The notes beneath the pieces were generated by a model that was not told the origin of the DNA, did not search any database, and saw only the letters and a list, made by a program, of their open reading frames with translations. A stretch of 64,000 bases of DNA from Emydura subglobosa (taxonomy: Eukaryota > Chordata > Testudines > Chelidae): assembly GCA_007922225.1 (NCBI GenBank), contig ML679956.1, positions 79,403,554-79,467,553 of the forward strand. Direction: 5' to 3'. Made by a program: the position numbers and the translations under genes. Positions 1 through 12,209 of this stretch are shown here, piece after piece; position 1 is the first letter of the stretch, and every line of letters starts with the position of its first letter.

Positions 1-2227
1 GGCTCCGGGAGGTGGACCTTCAGCCCAACATCAAAGGAGGCAGAAGTGCCATGTGACAGAAGACATCAGCACAGAAGCAGACCTCAAACAGTATCAGGAC
101 AGGCTGGTTGGGGGCTCATCGAAGCAAAATACACTTGCAGTCTATCCTTCCTTGCCCAAGGAGTATAAGCATGGCAAATTGTTCACTAGGAAACTACAGG
201 TGTTTCTCCCAGGCACGTAAGGCACTGAACGTGTGCATCCGTCTTAGGAAAGATACTTAACAGGTCATGACCCCCTATATAGTTCAGGAGCAGACATGGT
301 CTGGGGGTAACCAGAAGCCAATGGTCACAAATAATCTAGCTATTTAAAAAATGCAGGCTGACTAGCTTTGCGTATAGGAAAGGAAGATCCATTATCTTGT
401 GGCAGTGGAACTAAGGTGGATGGGGAGTTTGCTTCCTTATATCAAGCTGATTACATCATCTTTGTGTGAGAGTGGTCCTAGCCCCACCCTAGCGCTGTGC
501 ACAGCTCAGCACCAGAAGTGCTGAAGCCCATTAGTTGGAATGCACAGAGGTCCTTGAAGAAAAGAGGATTAAGTTAATGTAATACCATAATGACCAACTG
601 CTCTAATAACCCTTCAACTGAATGAAAGCCTGAAATTGACCAATCGTATGTCAGTTTTCCTTATAACTGCAGCAAAGAAATTTTAAAAACATCAAAAGGA
701 AAAAACAAGGGTTTTTTAGGAACTTTTACACAAAGAGGAGATAAATTTCTAAATCCATCCATGCACACATTAAGTTCAGTCTCTGGTCAGTGGCCTGTAA
801 TACAAATCTATGACATTTCCCTCATCACTTATGAAAGAGCAGCTGCAGCCGACCAGAAAAGCTGACTAGATTTGAGAATCCTCTTCTCCCCCCACCCTTC
901 CCCATCAGCAAAATAGTTTCCACTCTGGTGATTGTGAACTGGTGGACATGGAAGACCACCACAATGAGTTCTGGCTTGTCTGGTAAAGGATCTAAAGAGC
1001 AAACTGGAGCCGGTAGACTTCCACATGCCACAGGATTCGCTGCGGCTTTCCAAACTCCTGAGCGCACACGTGATGTGGCCCTTCATAAGTATGAGCTGTG
1101 TGGGCAAGTACAGTGCACACTGCTTACAGCTGCAGATATCGGGAATCAGATTCCCCCCATAAACAAGTTCAGCCAGAAGTTACCCAGCTTGGCTCATTCC
1201 CCTCCCCCCCCTTGGTAGCAAGCAGACAGCAAGAGCAATGAAGTTACCCTCAGTCGGATAACAGAGGATTTAAGCAGATACAGCATGAGTTTACTGCTAC
1301 TGACGTCCCTGTATTTGTTTTGGTCCAGATCACTCTCATTAGAGGTGAGGGGCAGACGACAAGGGCACGGTAGGCAGCTTGCGAGAAAGCTACTGTCAGG
1401 CTGGGGCTGAAGTTTCAAGTCATGGAAACCCATGAGCACTAGAAGTAGGTCACGATGTACAGTACGGTACAGACAGTATACTGACAGTATTCAGTACAGG
1501 TCAGATGTGGTAGCAGGAGGCTCCAGAAGGAGAACACCCTCATTCTCTCAGCACCAAGGACCTGCTTTTCCAGACCCTCTCCCATACAAACACCAAAAGC
1601 AAAAGAGTGCAGATTAACCCCCTGGGCAATTCCTGCTCTGAGGGGTCATTTTGTAGTTTGTTTTGCATTCTGTGTGTAGCCTCTGGGAAATTTCAGCTTG
1701 TGGCTTCAAACAGGTGAATACGGCAGGAAGATGGGAAGCAACTGCTTCTTGTCCCCTTTTGCAGGGCAGTATAGGTGCATCACAGACAAATTTAACGGCA
1801 CGTAAGAGCTCCACTGTCCTTTCTCCCCATCTCCCAGACACTGTAACAGCCACAGGTGAAAAATGCACATCAGCCTTGCAGCAAAGCCCATTTGAAAACA
1901 GGAGCGCACAAGATAAGCTGAGGTCAGTTGGCCAGCACCATGACTCAGGATTTTCCCTGATTTGCATGAGATGTGGAAGCTTACCTGCCTGGTGGCAAGC
2001 TATTAAAACTCTGAGGCAAATCAGACTAATACAAAAATTAGACAAGAAAAATCCTATTTTATTCAGCAATCTAGACAGGAGAACAGGCCATTAACCTGAA
2101 CTACCCACAGAACAGTCTTTGAGTAAACTTCTAACCACGATATTTCCTTCAAAGCATCCTGCAACTTTCAGCTCTTAAAGAATATTGATTTCTAGGACTC
2201 AAATTTATATTCTTCTACTCCATTTGG
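1..2227. other. Unassigned intronic or flanking DNA
   Basis: I see no exon-like or recognisable repeat sequence here. Short ORFs on both strands, including overlapping ones at 1614-2094, show no family motifs. The stretch includes a C-run at 1202-1210. The last SMARCC1 exon was specifically looked for on the minus strand (Pro/Met-rich PGPGSMMPG-like coding) and not seen. Confidence 0.5.
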
Positions 2228-2765
2228 AAGACAGAATTAGAATACAAAATGATCTTAACAAACTGGAGCAATGGTCTGAAGTAAATAGGATGAAATTCAA
2301 CAAGGATAAATGAAAAGCACTACATTTAGGAAGGAACAATCAATAGCTCAAATACAAAATAGGAAATGACTGCGTAGGAAGGAGTATGCCAGAAAAGGAT
2401 CGGGGGTTTTAGTGGATCACATATTAAATATAAGCCAACAATGTAACAATGTCACAAAAACAACAAACGTGATTCTGGTATGTATTAGCAGGAGTGTTGT
2501 AAGCAAGACAAAAAGTAAAAGGCTTAAATTACAGAAACGGAGATTTAGGTTAGATGCTAGGAAAAACTTCCTAACTGTAAGCGTAGTTAAACACCAGAAC
2601 AAATTACTTGGGGAGGTTGTGGAACCTCTGTCATTGGAGGTTTTTAAGAACAGGTTACACAAACACCTGTCAGGGATGGTCTAGATAATACCTAGTGCTG
2701 CCTCAGTGCAGGGGCCTGGACTCGATGACCTATCAAGGTTCCTTTCAGTGCTACATTTCTATCTG
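2228..2765 (+). mobile_element. CR1-like LINE, 5'-truncated 3' fragment
   Basis: The + strand reads decayed CR1 reverse-transcriptase C-terminal sequence. Markers are the block around 'aacaatcaatagctcaaatacaaaatagg' (shown by its start at about 2335) and the final ORF segment at 2520-2683 with RFRLDARKNFLTVSVVKHQN and a downstream LSLEVFKNRL motif. The 3' UTR-like tail 'ggactcgatgacctatcaag' follows. Several stops and indels show it is inactive. CR1 elements are the dominant LINEs of turtles, crocodilians and birds and are usually 5'-truncated like this one. Confidence 0.85.
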
Positions 2766-3189
2766 TTCCCCTACATCTTTATGGCAATGAGCCCTTAAAT
2801 AACAGCATGCAGTTTCAGTGGTTGCCTTTGCAATATAGCTTATACCCTGAAACCCAATACTGTAAAACATTGATAGCAGAGTTCATGCTTTGCTGGGGGT
2901 GAAGGTCTCTAGTTGCAGGCAAATTTGTTCAAATCACATAATCAACACAACAATCTGGCTTGATTGTTTTTGCTCTGCAGGGCCCTGAACAGCAGGGGTT
3001 TGGTAGGTCAGGAATGAAGCGCTTTGGCAGACCTGCGGGGAAGCCTGTTCACACTATGTCCGGCTCAGGCCAATGCATGGTTATTTTTAGGAGCACTAAA
3101 ATCTATCCCAAAAAAATCAAGAACTGGGTAACCACCACATCCAGGATTACACATCCACTTTCTGACACAAAAGCATACCTAAAAGGGTT

Positions 3190-3600
3190 ATAAAGGAGGA
3201 TTTCATCAGAGAAGTGGAGAATAAGGCGAATGAAGCTGGTGGAGTGAAGGCAAGAGCCAAATTTGTGCTAAGGTAAAAAGCAGAGAGAGAGAGTGTGAGG
3301 GTAAGTTGTGGAGGGTGAGATGTGGAGGGCTCTGTAAATAAGGATAACAAGTTTATGTTTGATGGAACAAAGAAGGGAACCAAGTGGAAGGATTTAAACA
3401 GGGTGTGGGCAGCAATGAGCCAGGAAGATTATTTTAGCAGCAACATTCTGAACTGAGTTGACAGGGGTTGATTTCAGGCAGGGAGGCCTGTCTGATGGAG
3501 ATTACATGAGCCAACGCACAAGCTGATCAGAGGTTGGATAAGAAAATTTTGACGGAAAGGAACATTAGGATCTTGGAGATGCTCTGCAGGAAGAAAAACA
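3190..3600. repeat. Possible old LINE-derived repeat next to DIRS element A
   Basis: The stretch contains phrases such as 'gaagattattttagcagcaa' and 'gatcttggagatgctctgca' that I associate with an old L2-like interspersed repeat common in amniotes. No coding frame survives. Family and strand are uncertain. Confidence 0.35.
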
Positions 3601-3890
3601 AGGTTACTTACCAGTAACTGATGTTCTTTGAGATGTGTTGCTCATGTCCATTCCATTGTAGGTGTGTGCATGCCTCCATGCACGTTACCGGAACTTTTTT
3701 CCCTTTAGCAGTATCCGTAGGGCTGGCTCAGTTGCCCCCTGGAGCCCCATACGTGTGCCGTGGTATATGAGGCACTGCCAGTCCTATGACTCCTCAGTCC
3801 CTCCTTGCTGCCAACTCGGCAGTGGGGACGGAGGGGTGAGTCATGGAATGGACATGAGCAACACATCTCAAAGAACAACAGTTACAAGGT
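3601..3890. repeat. Foldback 3' end of DIRS element A (terminal repeat plus internal complementary copy)
   Basis: The segment beginning 'ggttacttaccagtaactg' with 'tgctcatgtccattcca' (3602-3655) reappears inverted at about 3844-3895 ('tggaatggacatgagca' through 'acagttacaaggtcagtaac'). About 190 bp separate the arms, so a single strand could form a long hairpin. A further direct copy of the motif follows at 3920. Confidence 0.85.
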
Positions 3891-4139
3891 CAGTAACCGT
3901 CTTTTCTTCTTTAAGTGATTGCTCATGTCCATTCCAATGTAGGTGACTAACAAGCAATACCTTGGAGGTGGGTAGGAGTTACCGGTGAGCTGCCGTCTGC
4001 ACGGCTCTGCCGAATCCCGCGTCCTCTGTCGCCTGCTGGGCGAAGGTGCTTGACCTCTAGTTGTGCGCTGTGATGGTTCCCGGAAGGGACACCCTCGCCT
4101 GCTAGTCGCAGAACTTGATGCATGATATAACGCGCGAGG

Positions 4140-4925
4140 AGATGCCACCTCCTCTCCTCCTCCGAACCGTGCGGTTTGAAAAACACGGGGAGAAATTTAT
4201 TTCAGTTACAATGAAATTGGGAAACCACCTTGGGCAGGAAGGCTGGATGCAACCTCAACTGCATCGTACCCTTATAGAATACTGTATAAGGCAGCTCTGA
4301 GGTCAAGGTCCTAAGCTCAGAGACCCTCCTAGGTGAGGTAATGGCCACCAGGAAGGCTACCTTTCCTGAGGCACGAGCAGGGGGCTTGAAGCCATGGGTT
4401 CAAAGGGGGGCCCCAGTGTGTCTCAAGAGGACTCAGTTGAGGCCCAGGGAGCCCCCGGGTCACAGACCTGCAGGTAGAGACTCTCCACCACTGTGAGGAA
4501 CCTGACCGACAAGGGCTGGGAGAACAGCGATCTCCCTTCTGAAAGAACATTGCTACCATGTCCGGATGCAACAGCCAGTCGTGGTGGGGTATGAACGACT
4601 TGCTGCCTTGTCGTTCCCCACTCCCAGGAGCCCTTGCAGAGGGCCAAGGGGTGCTCTCCCCCTTGCCTGTCTATGCAAACCATGGCTGCAGTGTTGTCCG
4701 TCAGCACCTGCCCCACTCAGGCTGTCGGGAATTGGAGGGACACCTCATACACTAGGCGAATGGCCCTCAGCTCCTTCACATTGCTGTGCAGAAGCTTCTC
4801 CTCCTCTGACCAGAGCCCCTGGATTGCCTGGGTCAGCGCTGATGCAGGCTCCCCATCCTACAGTGGAAGAGTCAGAATTTAGGGTGACTGACTGGACCAG
4901 TTCCTTGAACAGAACACCTTTCATC
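4140..4925 (-). pseudogene. DIRS element A: RNase H and tyrosine-recombinase remnants
   Basis: Minus-strand reading gives an RNase H-like start (DSSTVGWGACISADPGN at about 4868), a VLTDNTAAMVCIDRQGG block at about 4710 typical of DIRS RNase H, then recombinase-like sequence: PPFEPMASSPLL at about 4410, a KVAFLVAITSPRRVSELRTL block at about 4355, and FKPHGSEEERRWH near 4175. The R of SPRRVSEL lies where the tyrosine-recombinase family keeps its first catalytic Arg. Frames change several times and stops interrupt the reading, so no product is expected. Confidence 0.75.
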
Positions 4926-4979
4926 ATTGCCAGGGGAGGCCACCACCAGCAGGTAGGCCAAAGCTCAGGGCTAAACTAT

Positions 4980-7440
4980 TTAACTGTTGTCCGACCCCCT
5001 GGGGGACCCTTGTTGGGGGGCTGAGGACGAGCTAGAGGGTTGATTCCTACTTCTGAACCCCCTATTCCTGTCCCTATTTCTATAGGGTTGAAATGGCCTA
5101 GATGGAAACCTTGGCTGCTGCTGTGCCTGGGGCCATGCCTGCTGCCTGGAAGCCTGGGGCGTGTACAGGCCTAGGGAGCGAAGCGTGGCTCTGGAGTCTT
5201 TAAGACCGTGCAGCTTTGCATCGGTCTGATCGGAAAATAGGGCCGACCCATGAAAGGGGAGGTCCTGAATTGATTGCTGCACCTCCTGGGACAGGCCCGA
5301 GGATTGCAGCCATGGCCCTACCCGCCGAGTCAGCAGCGTCACTGGCTGTCTGGAGCGCTGCCCTAGCCACTGCAATTCCTTCATCCAGGATGGCGGTAAG
5401 ATCTGCGGCCTGGTCCTGGGGCAGGGCCTCAGCAAACTGCCTGAGGGAGTCCCACAAATTAAAATTGTATCTACCCAGGAGGCCCTGATGATTGGCAATC
5501 CTGAACTGCAGGCTGCCGTGGAATACATTTTTCTCCCAAACAAATCCAGCTTCTTGCTGTCTTTGTCCCTGGGAGAAGAACCTGGCTGACCTTGCCTGTT
5601 CCTCTGGTTGGCTGCCAGGGTTCCTGGGGCCGGGTGAGTAAACAAATACTTAAACCCTTTGGCCGGGACATAATACCTTTTCTCAGCCACCTTTGACGTA
5701 CGGGCGACTGAGGAACGGGTTTGCCACAGGCCTTTACAATTTTGAGGACCCTGTCGTGGACTGGTAAGGCCACCCTTGCTGGGGCAGCCGTCGCCAGCAC
5801 ATTGAAGAGGGTATCATCGGCCTGCACTAACTCCTTCACCTCCAGCCCCAAGTTAGAGGCCACCCTCTTGAGGAGCTCCTGGTGCGCCCTGAAATCCTCC
5901 AGTGGCGCCATATGGTCCCAGGAGACTGCCTCGTCCGGTGAGGAGGAAGAGGATTGCCAAGGCCTGTCCTGGGGGGGTTTCCCCACCTGACGGAGGGATG
6001 CACCTGTAGAGAGTTCCTCCATGGGGTCCAACTCCTCGTCCAAGAAGTGGTGTGTATGGGCCTTCTCCTGAGCCGGAGGCATGGACTGAAGCCCCGCTGA
6101 CAGGATGGATTGTGGCCCCTGTCCCATCTGGATGCTCCATGGGGCCCAATAAGGCCATTGCTGCGGCCATTGACCCTGGGGCCAAGCTGGGGCTGACTGT
6201 GCTGCCGGCTGTGGCGCATTGTGGGGGCGTTGGCTGTCCCGACAACTGTCCCCCCGTGGAACCCTGAGCCACTAGACCTGCGGTGCTGTGCATGGCCTCG
6301 GTCCTGGGTGCTGCCTGGTGCCAGGGACCATTCTCTTGACGCCTCCAAGCTAGAGGACGATGAGGACCGCTTCTGTCGCTGTGAATGGTGCTGGCGAGTA
6401 TAGGTGCGCTCTGAGGAGCTCGAGGTACTGGAGCACCATCTCGGCACCGAGGAGTTATGGTACTGCCTACCCTTTGGTGACCGAGACCGGCACCGCTCCG
6501 AACTCCGCGATGCTGAGCCTGACTCCAGTGACCGAGTTCCGCGTTGGGGACTGCGCAATGCGGGGTCTTTGCTTGGCGACCGGGTTCCGCGGCGCCTTGG
6601 TGCAGGGCAGCCCCTTGGTGCCGAATCCTCTGACGGTGACCGGATTCTGTGCCACCTCGGTGCGGGCGAACTCAGTGCCATGGATGCGGAGCTGGAGCTG
6701 TCTAAGCGTCACCTGGCGGACCTCGACCAGTGCCGCCTCTTGGCCTGCGCTGCCTCCAGTGCTAAGGACTGACGTCAGCTCCGAGAGAAAGACTCCGCAT
6801 CCCGAGTCGAAGCAGGCCGGCACGACGACACCGACCTGGAGCAACTGCTGGGGGAGCGTCCTCGCTCTACCCCATGTGCCATCCGGCGGGAGATCTTCCT
6901 CCCTATACCGGGGATCTCCACTGCCCTTCGGGGGGACCCAACGCGGGCTTGTCCCAGAACACCGGTCCCTTCTCCCTCAGCAGGAAGGGGGGGAGGGGGA
7001 AGCGGAGGCTGTGTGGGCAAGGCCAACAAGGCTCTTGCCACCTGAAATGCCTCTGGCGTTGGCAGAGGCACTCTCCCACTTCCAGGAGTCGGGGGAGGCT
7101 CTCTGCTCAGAAGTACAGGCACTGGAGAAGACTTGACGGGCTGTAGTCAGTGCATCTCTGCACTTGAGCCTGCCTGTACCGATGGTGCAGGGGAATGTCT
7201 GCGCTCCGCGTGCTGCCTCTTCTTCTTTGGCACTGGGGACGTTGCTTGGTGCCGAGTCAATCCCAGTGCCAGTGGTGCACTCTGAACTGAGGTGACGCTC
7301 AGTGCCGTGGAGCGGGACGGCTCGGACGCCGGGGCAGAGTGCTGCCTCCATGAGTAGGGCTTTTAACCGGATCTCTCGGTCCTTCTGGGTCCAAAGTTTA
7401 AAAGCCCTGCAGATCTTACATTAATCCTTAACACCACTTA
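4980..7440 (-). pseudogene. DIRS element A: gag-like region, frameshifted
   Basis: Gag-like coding is spread over three minus-strand frames. The upstream part (about 7350-6000) is Ser/Arg- and Pro-rich. The core (about 5985-5720) reads DEAVSWDHMAPLEDF and NVLATAAPARVALPVHDRVL. Further on come AEKRYYVPAKGFKYLFTHP (about 5690) and VQQSIQDLPFHGSALFSDQ then KDSRATLRSLGLYTP, ending in a basic tail with RNRDRNRGFRSRNQPSSSSS and a stop at about 4980. The same landmarks appear in elements C and D. Compared with element B, the N-terminal Cys/His cluster is deleted: the leader joins directly to the equivalent of CRSFRPRTQKE near 7412. At least three frameshifts are needed, so it is dead. Confidence 0.75.
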
Positions 7441-7554
7441 ACAACTACTTAAAACTAACTAAAGTACTTCGAATAACAAAGAGTCCAAACAAAGGGAATG
7501 GCACTTGCAGAGAGCAAGGCTAGTTCCAGCAGCCGTCAGGGGCGGAAAGAAGGA

Positions 7555-7735
7555 CTGAGGGGGTGTAGGGCTGGCAGTGCCTCATATACCGCGGCATGCG
7601 TGCAGGACTCCAGGGGGCGCCAGAGCCAGCCCTACGGAGTCTGCTAAGAGGAAAAAAGTTCTGGGAACCATGCACTGTGGCGTGCACTCACCTATAATGG
7701 AATGGACATGAGCAATCACTCGAAGAAGAACAGCA
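7555..7735. repeat. 5' terminal inverted repeat of DIRS element A
   Basis: This is the reverse complement of the 3' terminal repeat near 3605-3830. Matching landmarks are 'tggcagtgcctcatatacc', 'gactccagggggcgcc' and 'tggaatggacatgagca' (7698-7714). Divergence between arms is modest. No target-site duplication was identified, which fits DIRS integration. Confidence 0.8.
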
Positions 7736-9098
7736 AAATTCAGATACTGTCTGTGGTCCAAAAGAGAGAGCCAAGTAAAGAAAGCCAAGATGGATGCATG
7801 TGTGTTGTATGGAAAAAGATAGAGGATGGAAAGGAGAAAGAGACCCCCCCCAGTTGGGGACCACCATTTGATGAAGAAGAGACCCCACCCAACAAGGATA
7901 TGGTCCTGGAAGGGGCACCTGGGCTCTTCCAGCTTCTCCTGTGAGATGTACCTCAAGTAGTATCTTCTCCCCCCCCTTGAAGTATGAGAATCTCTAAGTG
8001 TAGGCTGGCTTTCCTCTTCCTCCCCTGTCCTTGCATTCTATAACAAAGCTTCTCTGTCTACATTAAAGAACATTCACCATTATTTAAAACACTTTCAACT
8101 AATTCATGCTACAGACAGCCATTCTAGCTAACCTACAGTAAAGCGTAATACAGTTTAAAAAAACTGTATGGAAACTGTTTCAAATAAAGTTCTAAGCTTA
8201 ACTGTGGACAGGAGCTTCTTGGATGGAAGGAAAAAATCAAAGCCCTTTTTATTCTTGTTATATTAACAGCTGATTAAGCTACTGTTAAAGAGAATTTAAC
8301 TTAGAGCTTTATATGGGGGAGCAAAGGCTTATCTATTGGTATCATGAGTTTATTTCCTGAGTCCTACTATATACTGATGCCCAGAAGACAGCTGTGTGTC
8401 TGACTGTTAATGTTACAATTAGATCAAGTGAATTTTTGTGTGTGCAAATTTTGAATGTTAAGTTGTGGGCTTTAACACTACCCAATAGAAGCTCTGTGCA
8501 TTTGTGTTTAAGGGCAAGGTTATCTTTTTATTCCTTAGCTTATTGCAGCAGAATGCATGCAATTTTATTTTAAAGGCAGCTAACAATGCTTGCAAGAGAT
8601 GATCCTATCATATCTCCATTTAATCTCACACTAAGAGTTCATTCAACTAATAGTACCTAGCCAAACTTGGATTAATCAATTGGGCTTTACAATCGCCAGC
8701 ATGGCAAAATGAATTGCTATTTCTACAGAGATAATATGCCTTTTCACTAAATAAGAAAGATACAGCTTCAAAAAGACAGAGGCTAAAGCAGAAAACGTCA
8801 AAGTGTGACCTACATAAGGGAGAGAGCTTAAAAACAGCAGACATTTGAGAAGATAAAACCAAAAGATTCACTGAAATGAGATTTAGCTTGCTGAAAAATC
8901 CTTACTTGTTTATAGATTTGAGATATTCTCCAGTGATGAACGCCACTTTTAATAGTACTGAATGACACATTCATGTTACAGTCAAACACATACGTGAAGC
9001 CATTCTTAATGAACTGCCACATGGTCTTTATTAGATGTCCCAAACCTCCATTAAAGCAGCCATTTGAGGGTTCTAGGATCGGGTCTTAAGACAGGTTT
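7736..9098. other. Unassigned AT-rich intronic DNA
   Basis: No exon or confident repeat was recognised. ORFs at 7688-7956 run across the DIRS A edge and are shadows. Confidence 0.5.
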
Positions 9099-9785
9099 CA
9101 TAGAATCATAGAAGATTTGGGTTGGCAGGGACCTCAGGAGGACATCTAGTCCAACCCTCTGCTCAAACCAGGACCAACCCCAACTAAATCATCCCAACCA
9201 GGGCTCAAGGTGGGCCTTAAAGACCTCTAAGGATGGAGATTCCACCACCTCTCTAGATGACCCATTCCAGTGTTTCATCACCCTCCTAGTGAAAAACTTT
9301 TTCCTAATATCCAACCTACACCTCTTGCATTGCAACTTGAGACCGTTGCTCCTTGTTCTGTCATCTGCCACCACTGAGAACAGCCTAGCTCCATCCTCTT
9401 TGGAACCTGCCTTCAGGTAATTGAAGGCCGCTATCAAATCCCCCCTCACTCTTCTCTTCTGCAGACTAAACAAGCCCAGTTCCCTCAGCCTCTCCTCATA
9501 AGTCCTGTGCTCCAGCCCCAATAATTTTTGTTGCCCTCTGCTGGACTCTCCAATTTGTCCACATCCTTCCTGTAGTGGGGGGTCCAAAACTGGACACAAT
9601 ACTCCAGTTGTGGCCTCACCAGTGCCGAATAGAGGCATAATCACTTCCCTTGATCTTCTGGCAATGCTTCTAATAATGCAGCCCAATATGCTGTTAGCAT
9701 TCTTGGCAACAAACCAGCTTCTTGTCCACTGTAACCCCCAAGTCTTTTCTGCAGAACTGCTGCTTAGCCAGTTGATTCCTAATCT
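9099..9785 (-). mobile_element. CR1 LINE, 3' portion with ORF2 C-terminus
   Basis: The minus strand reads about 165 codons without a stop (9189-9686), with the CR1 ORF2 tail motifs [49 protein letters not shown] and [13 protein letters not shown]. The 3' end at 9099 carries the CR1 terminus ('catagaatcatagaagattt' read on +). It is one of the best-preserved CR1 copies here but is 5'-truncated and lacks the RT palm, so it cannot move. Confidence 0.93.
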
Positions 9786-10367
9786 CTAGCAATGTTTCAC
9801 TGATTTTATTTTAAAGTGGTGGTGGGGAGGAAGAGAAGCGGAAAGCTGTGTAGACTTCTAACACTTGCAAGTTCTTTCGCACTAGTACACCCCCCTTAAA
9901 CAAATTGCAAATTGCTAACGCAATCAATGCTAAGTGAAGGAAGATCCAACTCCTGGGGATAGGAGTTCAGAAAAAGAATGAAGCTGATGACTCTCCACTT
10001 AGAAGTTACTCTAGTGCTCTTTGGCCGAGCAGAAAAAGATATTTCTGCATGAAATCATGCTCTCACCTGAGCAAATAAATCACTTTTGAGATGCTCATGA
10101 CATTTAGATTGGAGGATGGTTAGAGCAGGAAAATCCTTTCCGGGCACTGTCTGCAAGCTTCACTGCAGAACAATTTTGTGGTGTCACTAGACATGCCTCT
10201 TTCCCGTGGTGAATGATTTTCAGAAGTAGAGTCAGAAACCCATATTGCTAACTAGTCTTCAAGACACATCCTTTCTTCAGCCTATCCTCTCCAATATGCT
10301 GCTGCAGACAGAATTCTAGAGTCAAGAACTGTGAATAATTAACCACTAACTCGTTTAGCATCAAATC

Positions 10368-10407
10368 TCGGGGGGAGGGGGGAGAGGGGAGGGAGAGAGG
10401 GAGGAGG
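10368..10407 (+). repeat. G/A-rich low-complexity purine tract
   Basis: About 40 nt consist almost only of G and A ('gggggaggggggagaggg' and on). It is a simple-sequence tract that could adopt triplex or G-rich structures. Confidence 0.85.
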
Positions 10408-12209
10408 TGGTTCCGCTTCACTTGCATATTGTATTTCTGTCACTTCCCTCTAGCACAATTCATTCACCGGAGACTACATAGGCTGCAACTTGCTGATTAT
10501 ACAAGCACCAACTTGAACGCCAGGGTGCACTGTGCCGGGGCTCTCTGGGCTCGGTTAGACTGGACTCCTAGCAACCAGAGGCTCACCATTGTTTCTCTAC
10601 ATTTCACATATATTGTAAGATTCTTTTGCAAGAAGTGACAAGCTGTTTACCCAGCTACATTAAAGAGGACAATCGCTACGCATGGCTGCACTGGCTACCT
10701 TAAAATATGTATGCATCTTAAATAATATATACTTGTACAGAGTTAGGAGGTGCTTAAAGTCTCTGGAAAGGCTTTGCTGACATCAAAAAGCCAGGACAAG
10801 TCAAGCAGTTAAAGCATCATATAGTAACCTCAATGGAATTGTGGCCCCTTGGCTGACTCCGTTATTTGTTATTTTACAGAGTACTTTTTGCATGGTCAGG
10901 CTTAGGTGAGATGACATGGCCACCACACTGCTATTGGAAAGAACCCTCTACTTCCAAGGGTTCCAGTGGTTGTCTACAGTGCAACAGAGACACATGTGCA
11001 TAAAATTTTCCCCTTCCTACTGCTGTGTCAACAGCCTTCACCAGGCAGTATTAAAGCCACAGTAAAGTAACCTTTAAGCCAGGCTTTAAGTAGAATTAAC
11101 TCTGGTCATTCTGTCAAAACAGGAATTAGCACAGCTACCGATATACCAAGCAATCAAGAATACACAGAATATAGTCACCAGCCAGGCTTCACAAGACTGT
11201 AAAGACTGACCGTGTTAACACAAATTAGTAAGTCCATAGTTACACATTTATTTATCAGGTTGTAACATGGAGAATTCTGCAAAGCATTTCCCACCAATAT
11301 CAGTTTGCACTCCTCCTGTGATCCTAGACAATGAATTTAATGGCAGGAGCATTCAACAGAACAGTAACTTAAGTGAACACTGGAGAATATTAGCAAGAAG
11401 AAAATTATGAATCCAAGAGCCTGAATAGTTGCACAGGAAAAGAGAATCCTGGAGTTACACTAAGCCAATCAGGAAAATGAAACATACCATATGACTCATG
11501 TCCACACAGTGAAAAATAGCTCAAATTCTGAATTTTGGATGCTCACTGTGAAATGCTTGCAAACATGCTACAAGACAAGAATTACTAAAAAAATTATTCA
11601 CTAAATAATTTCAACCTCCACATCAAAGAAAACTGGTTCTGGATGACGTTTGAACGAAAAGGCAAAATTTTAATAACTGATAATACAATTATTTACCTAA
11701 CTGTTGTGGCATATTTTTAGTTAATTTAATACTGAGGTGACAGCCATGGAGACCTTTTTTATCCACAGCAGGGGGTTTGCATTCTCACTGTGGGGAGCTC
11801 ACCAAAACTGTCTGAATGAGCAGGAAGGTGGTCTTTGAGAATTGCATAGATCATCTCCTCTACCACTGGTGAACAAAATAGATCCGTGGAAGATATTTGC
11901 CTTTGGACTTCGCCTGCTTGCCCTCTTTTACCGATGAATCTCAATGGTGGCTGCCACAAAGCTCAATCATAGCTGGTGGAAAGCACCTCTTCTGCCTCAC
12001 TGGCTTGAGATTATCATGGAAAACTGACAAAGTTCCTGATATCTTCTGAGGAAAAGCTAGAGCCAGAGGAGGAGAATCTGGAATGATTCTTAAACTTTTA
12101 CTGCATATTCTGGCTTTTTTTTGCGTGTGCGCTTTTCTTTTGCCTTTCTGAAGGAATATACTTATTTCCATCAGGAGATTTCTCCCTCTTTCTAGATAGT
12201 GTCTCCTTT

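Larger units (their letters stand above)
3601..7735 (-). mobile_element. DIRS-like tyrosine-recombinase retrotransposon A, internally deleted
   Basis: The element is bounded by inverted terminal repeats: about 3605-3830 is the reverse complement of about 7555-7735. In order on the minus strand it holds a long decayed gag region (about 7440-4980), then RNase H and tyrosine-recombinase remnants (about 4925-4140), then a foldback 3' end (3950-3601). Most of the reverse transcriptase is missing. The 17-mer TGCTCATGTCCATTCCA occurs exactly four times: + at 3639 and 3920, reverse-complemented at 3844 and 7698. That combination of terminal inverted repeats and internal complementary copies is the known DIRS architecture. 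The coding parts carry frameshifts, so this is a non-autonomous relic. It lies downstream of the last visible SMARCC1 exon, in gene sense. Confidence 0.85.

Noticed and set aside
3890..4186. Minus ORF of 79 codons with a Trp/His-rich start (FKPHGSEEERRWHLLARY)
   Set aside because: Part of the recombinase remnant of DIRS A, not a separate gene.
5836..6681. 281-codon minus ORF, Ser/Arg-rich (RSPSEDSAPRG, SRSPKGRQ), looking like an SR protein
   Set aside because: It is one frame of the decayed gag region of DIRS element A, bounded by DIRS landmarks and terminal repeats, not a host splicing factor.
6360..7136. 258-codon + strand ORF
   Set aside because: It is antisense to the GC-rich gag region of DIRS A; GC-rich composition lengthens chance frames. 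No domain was seen.
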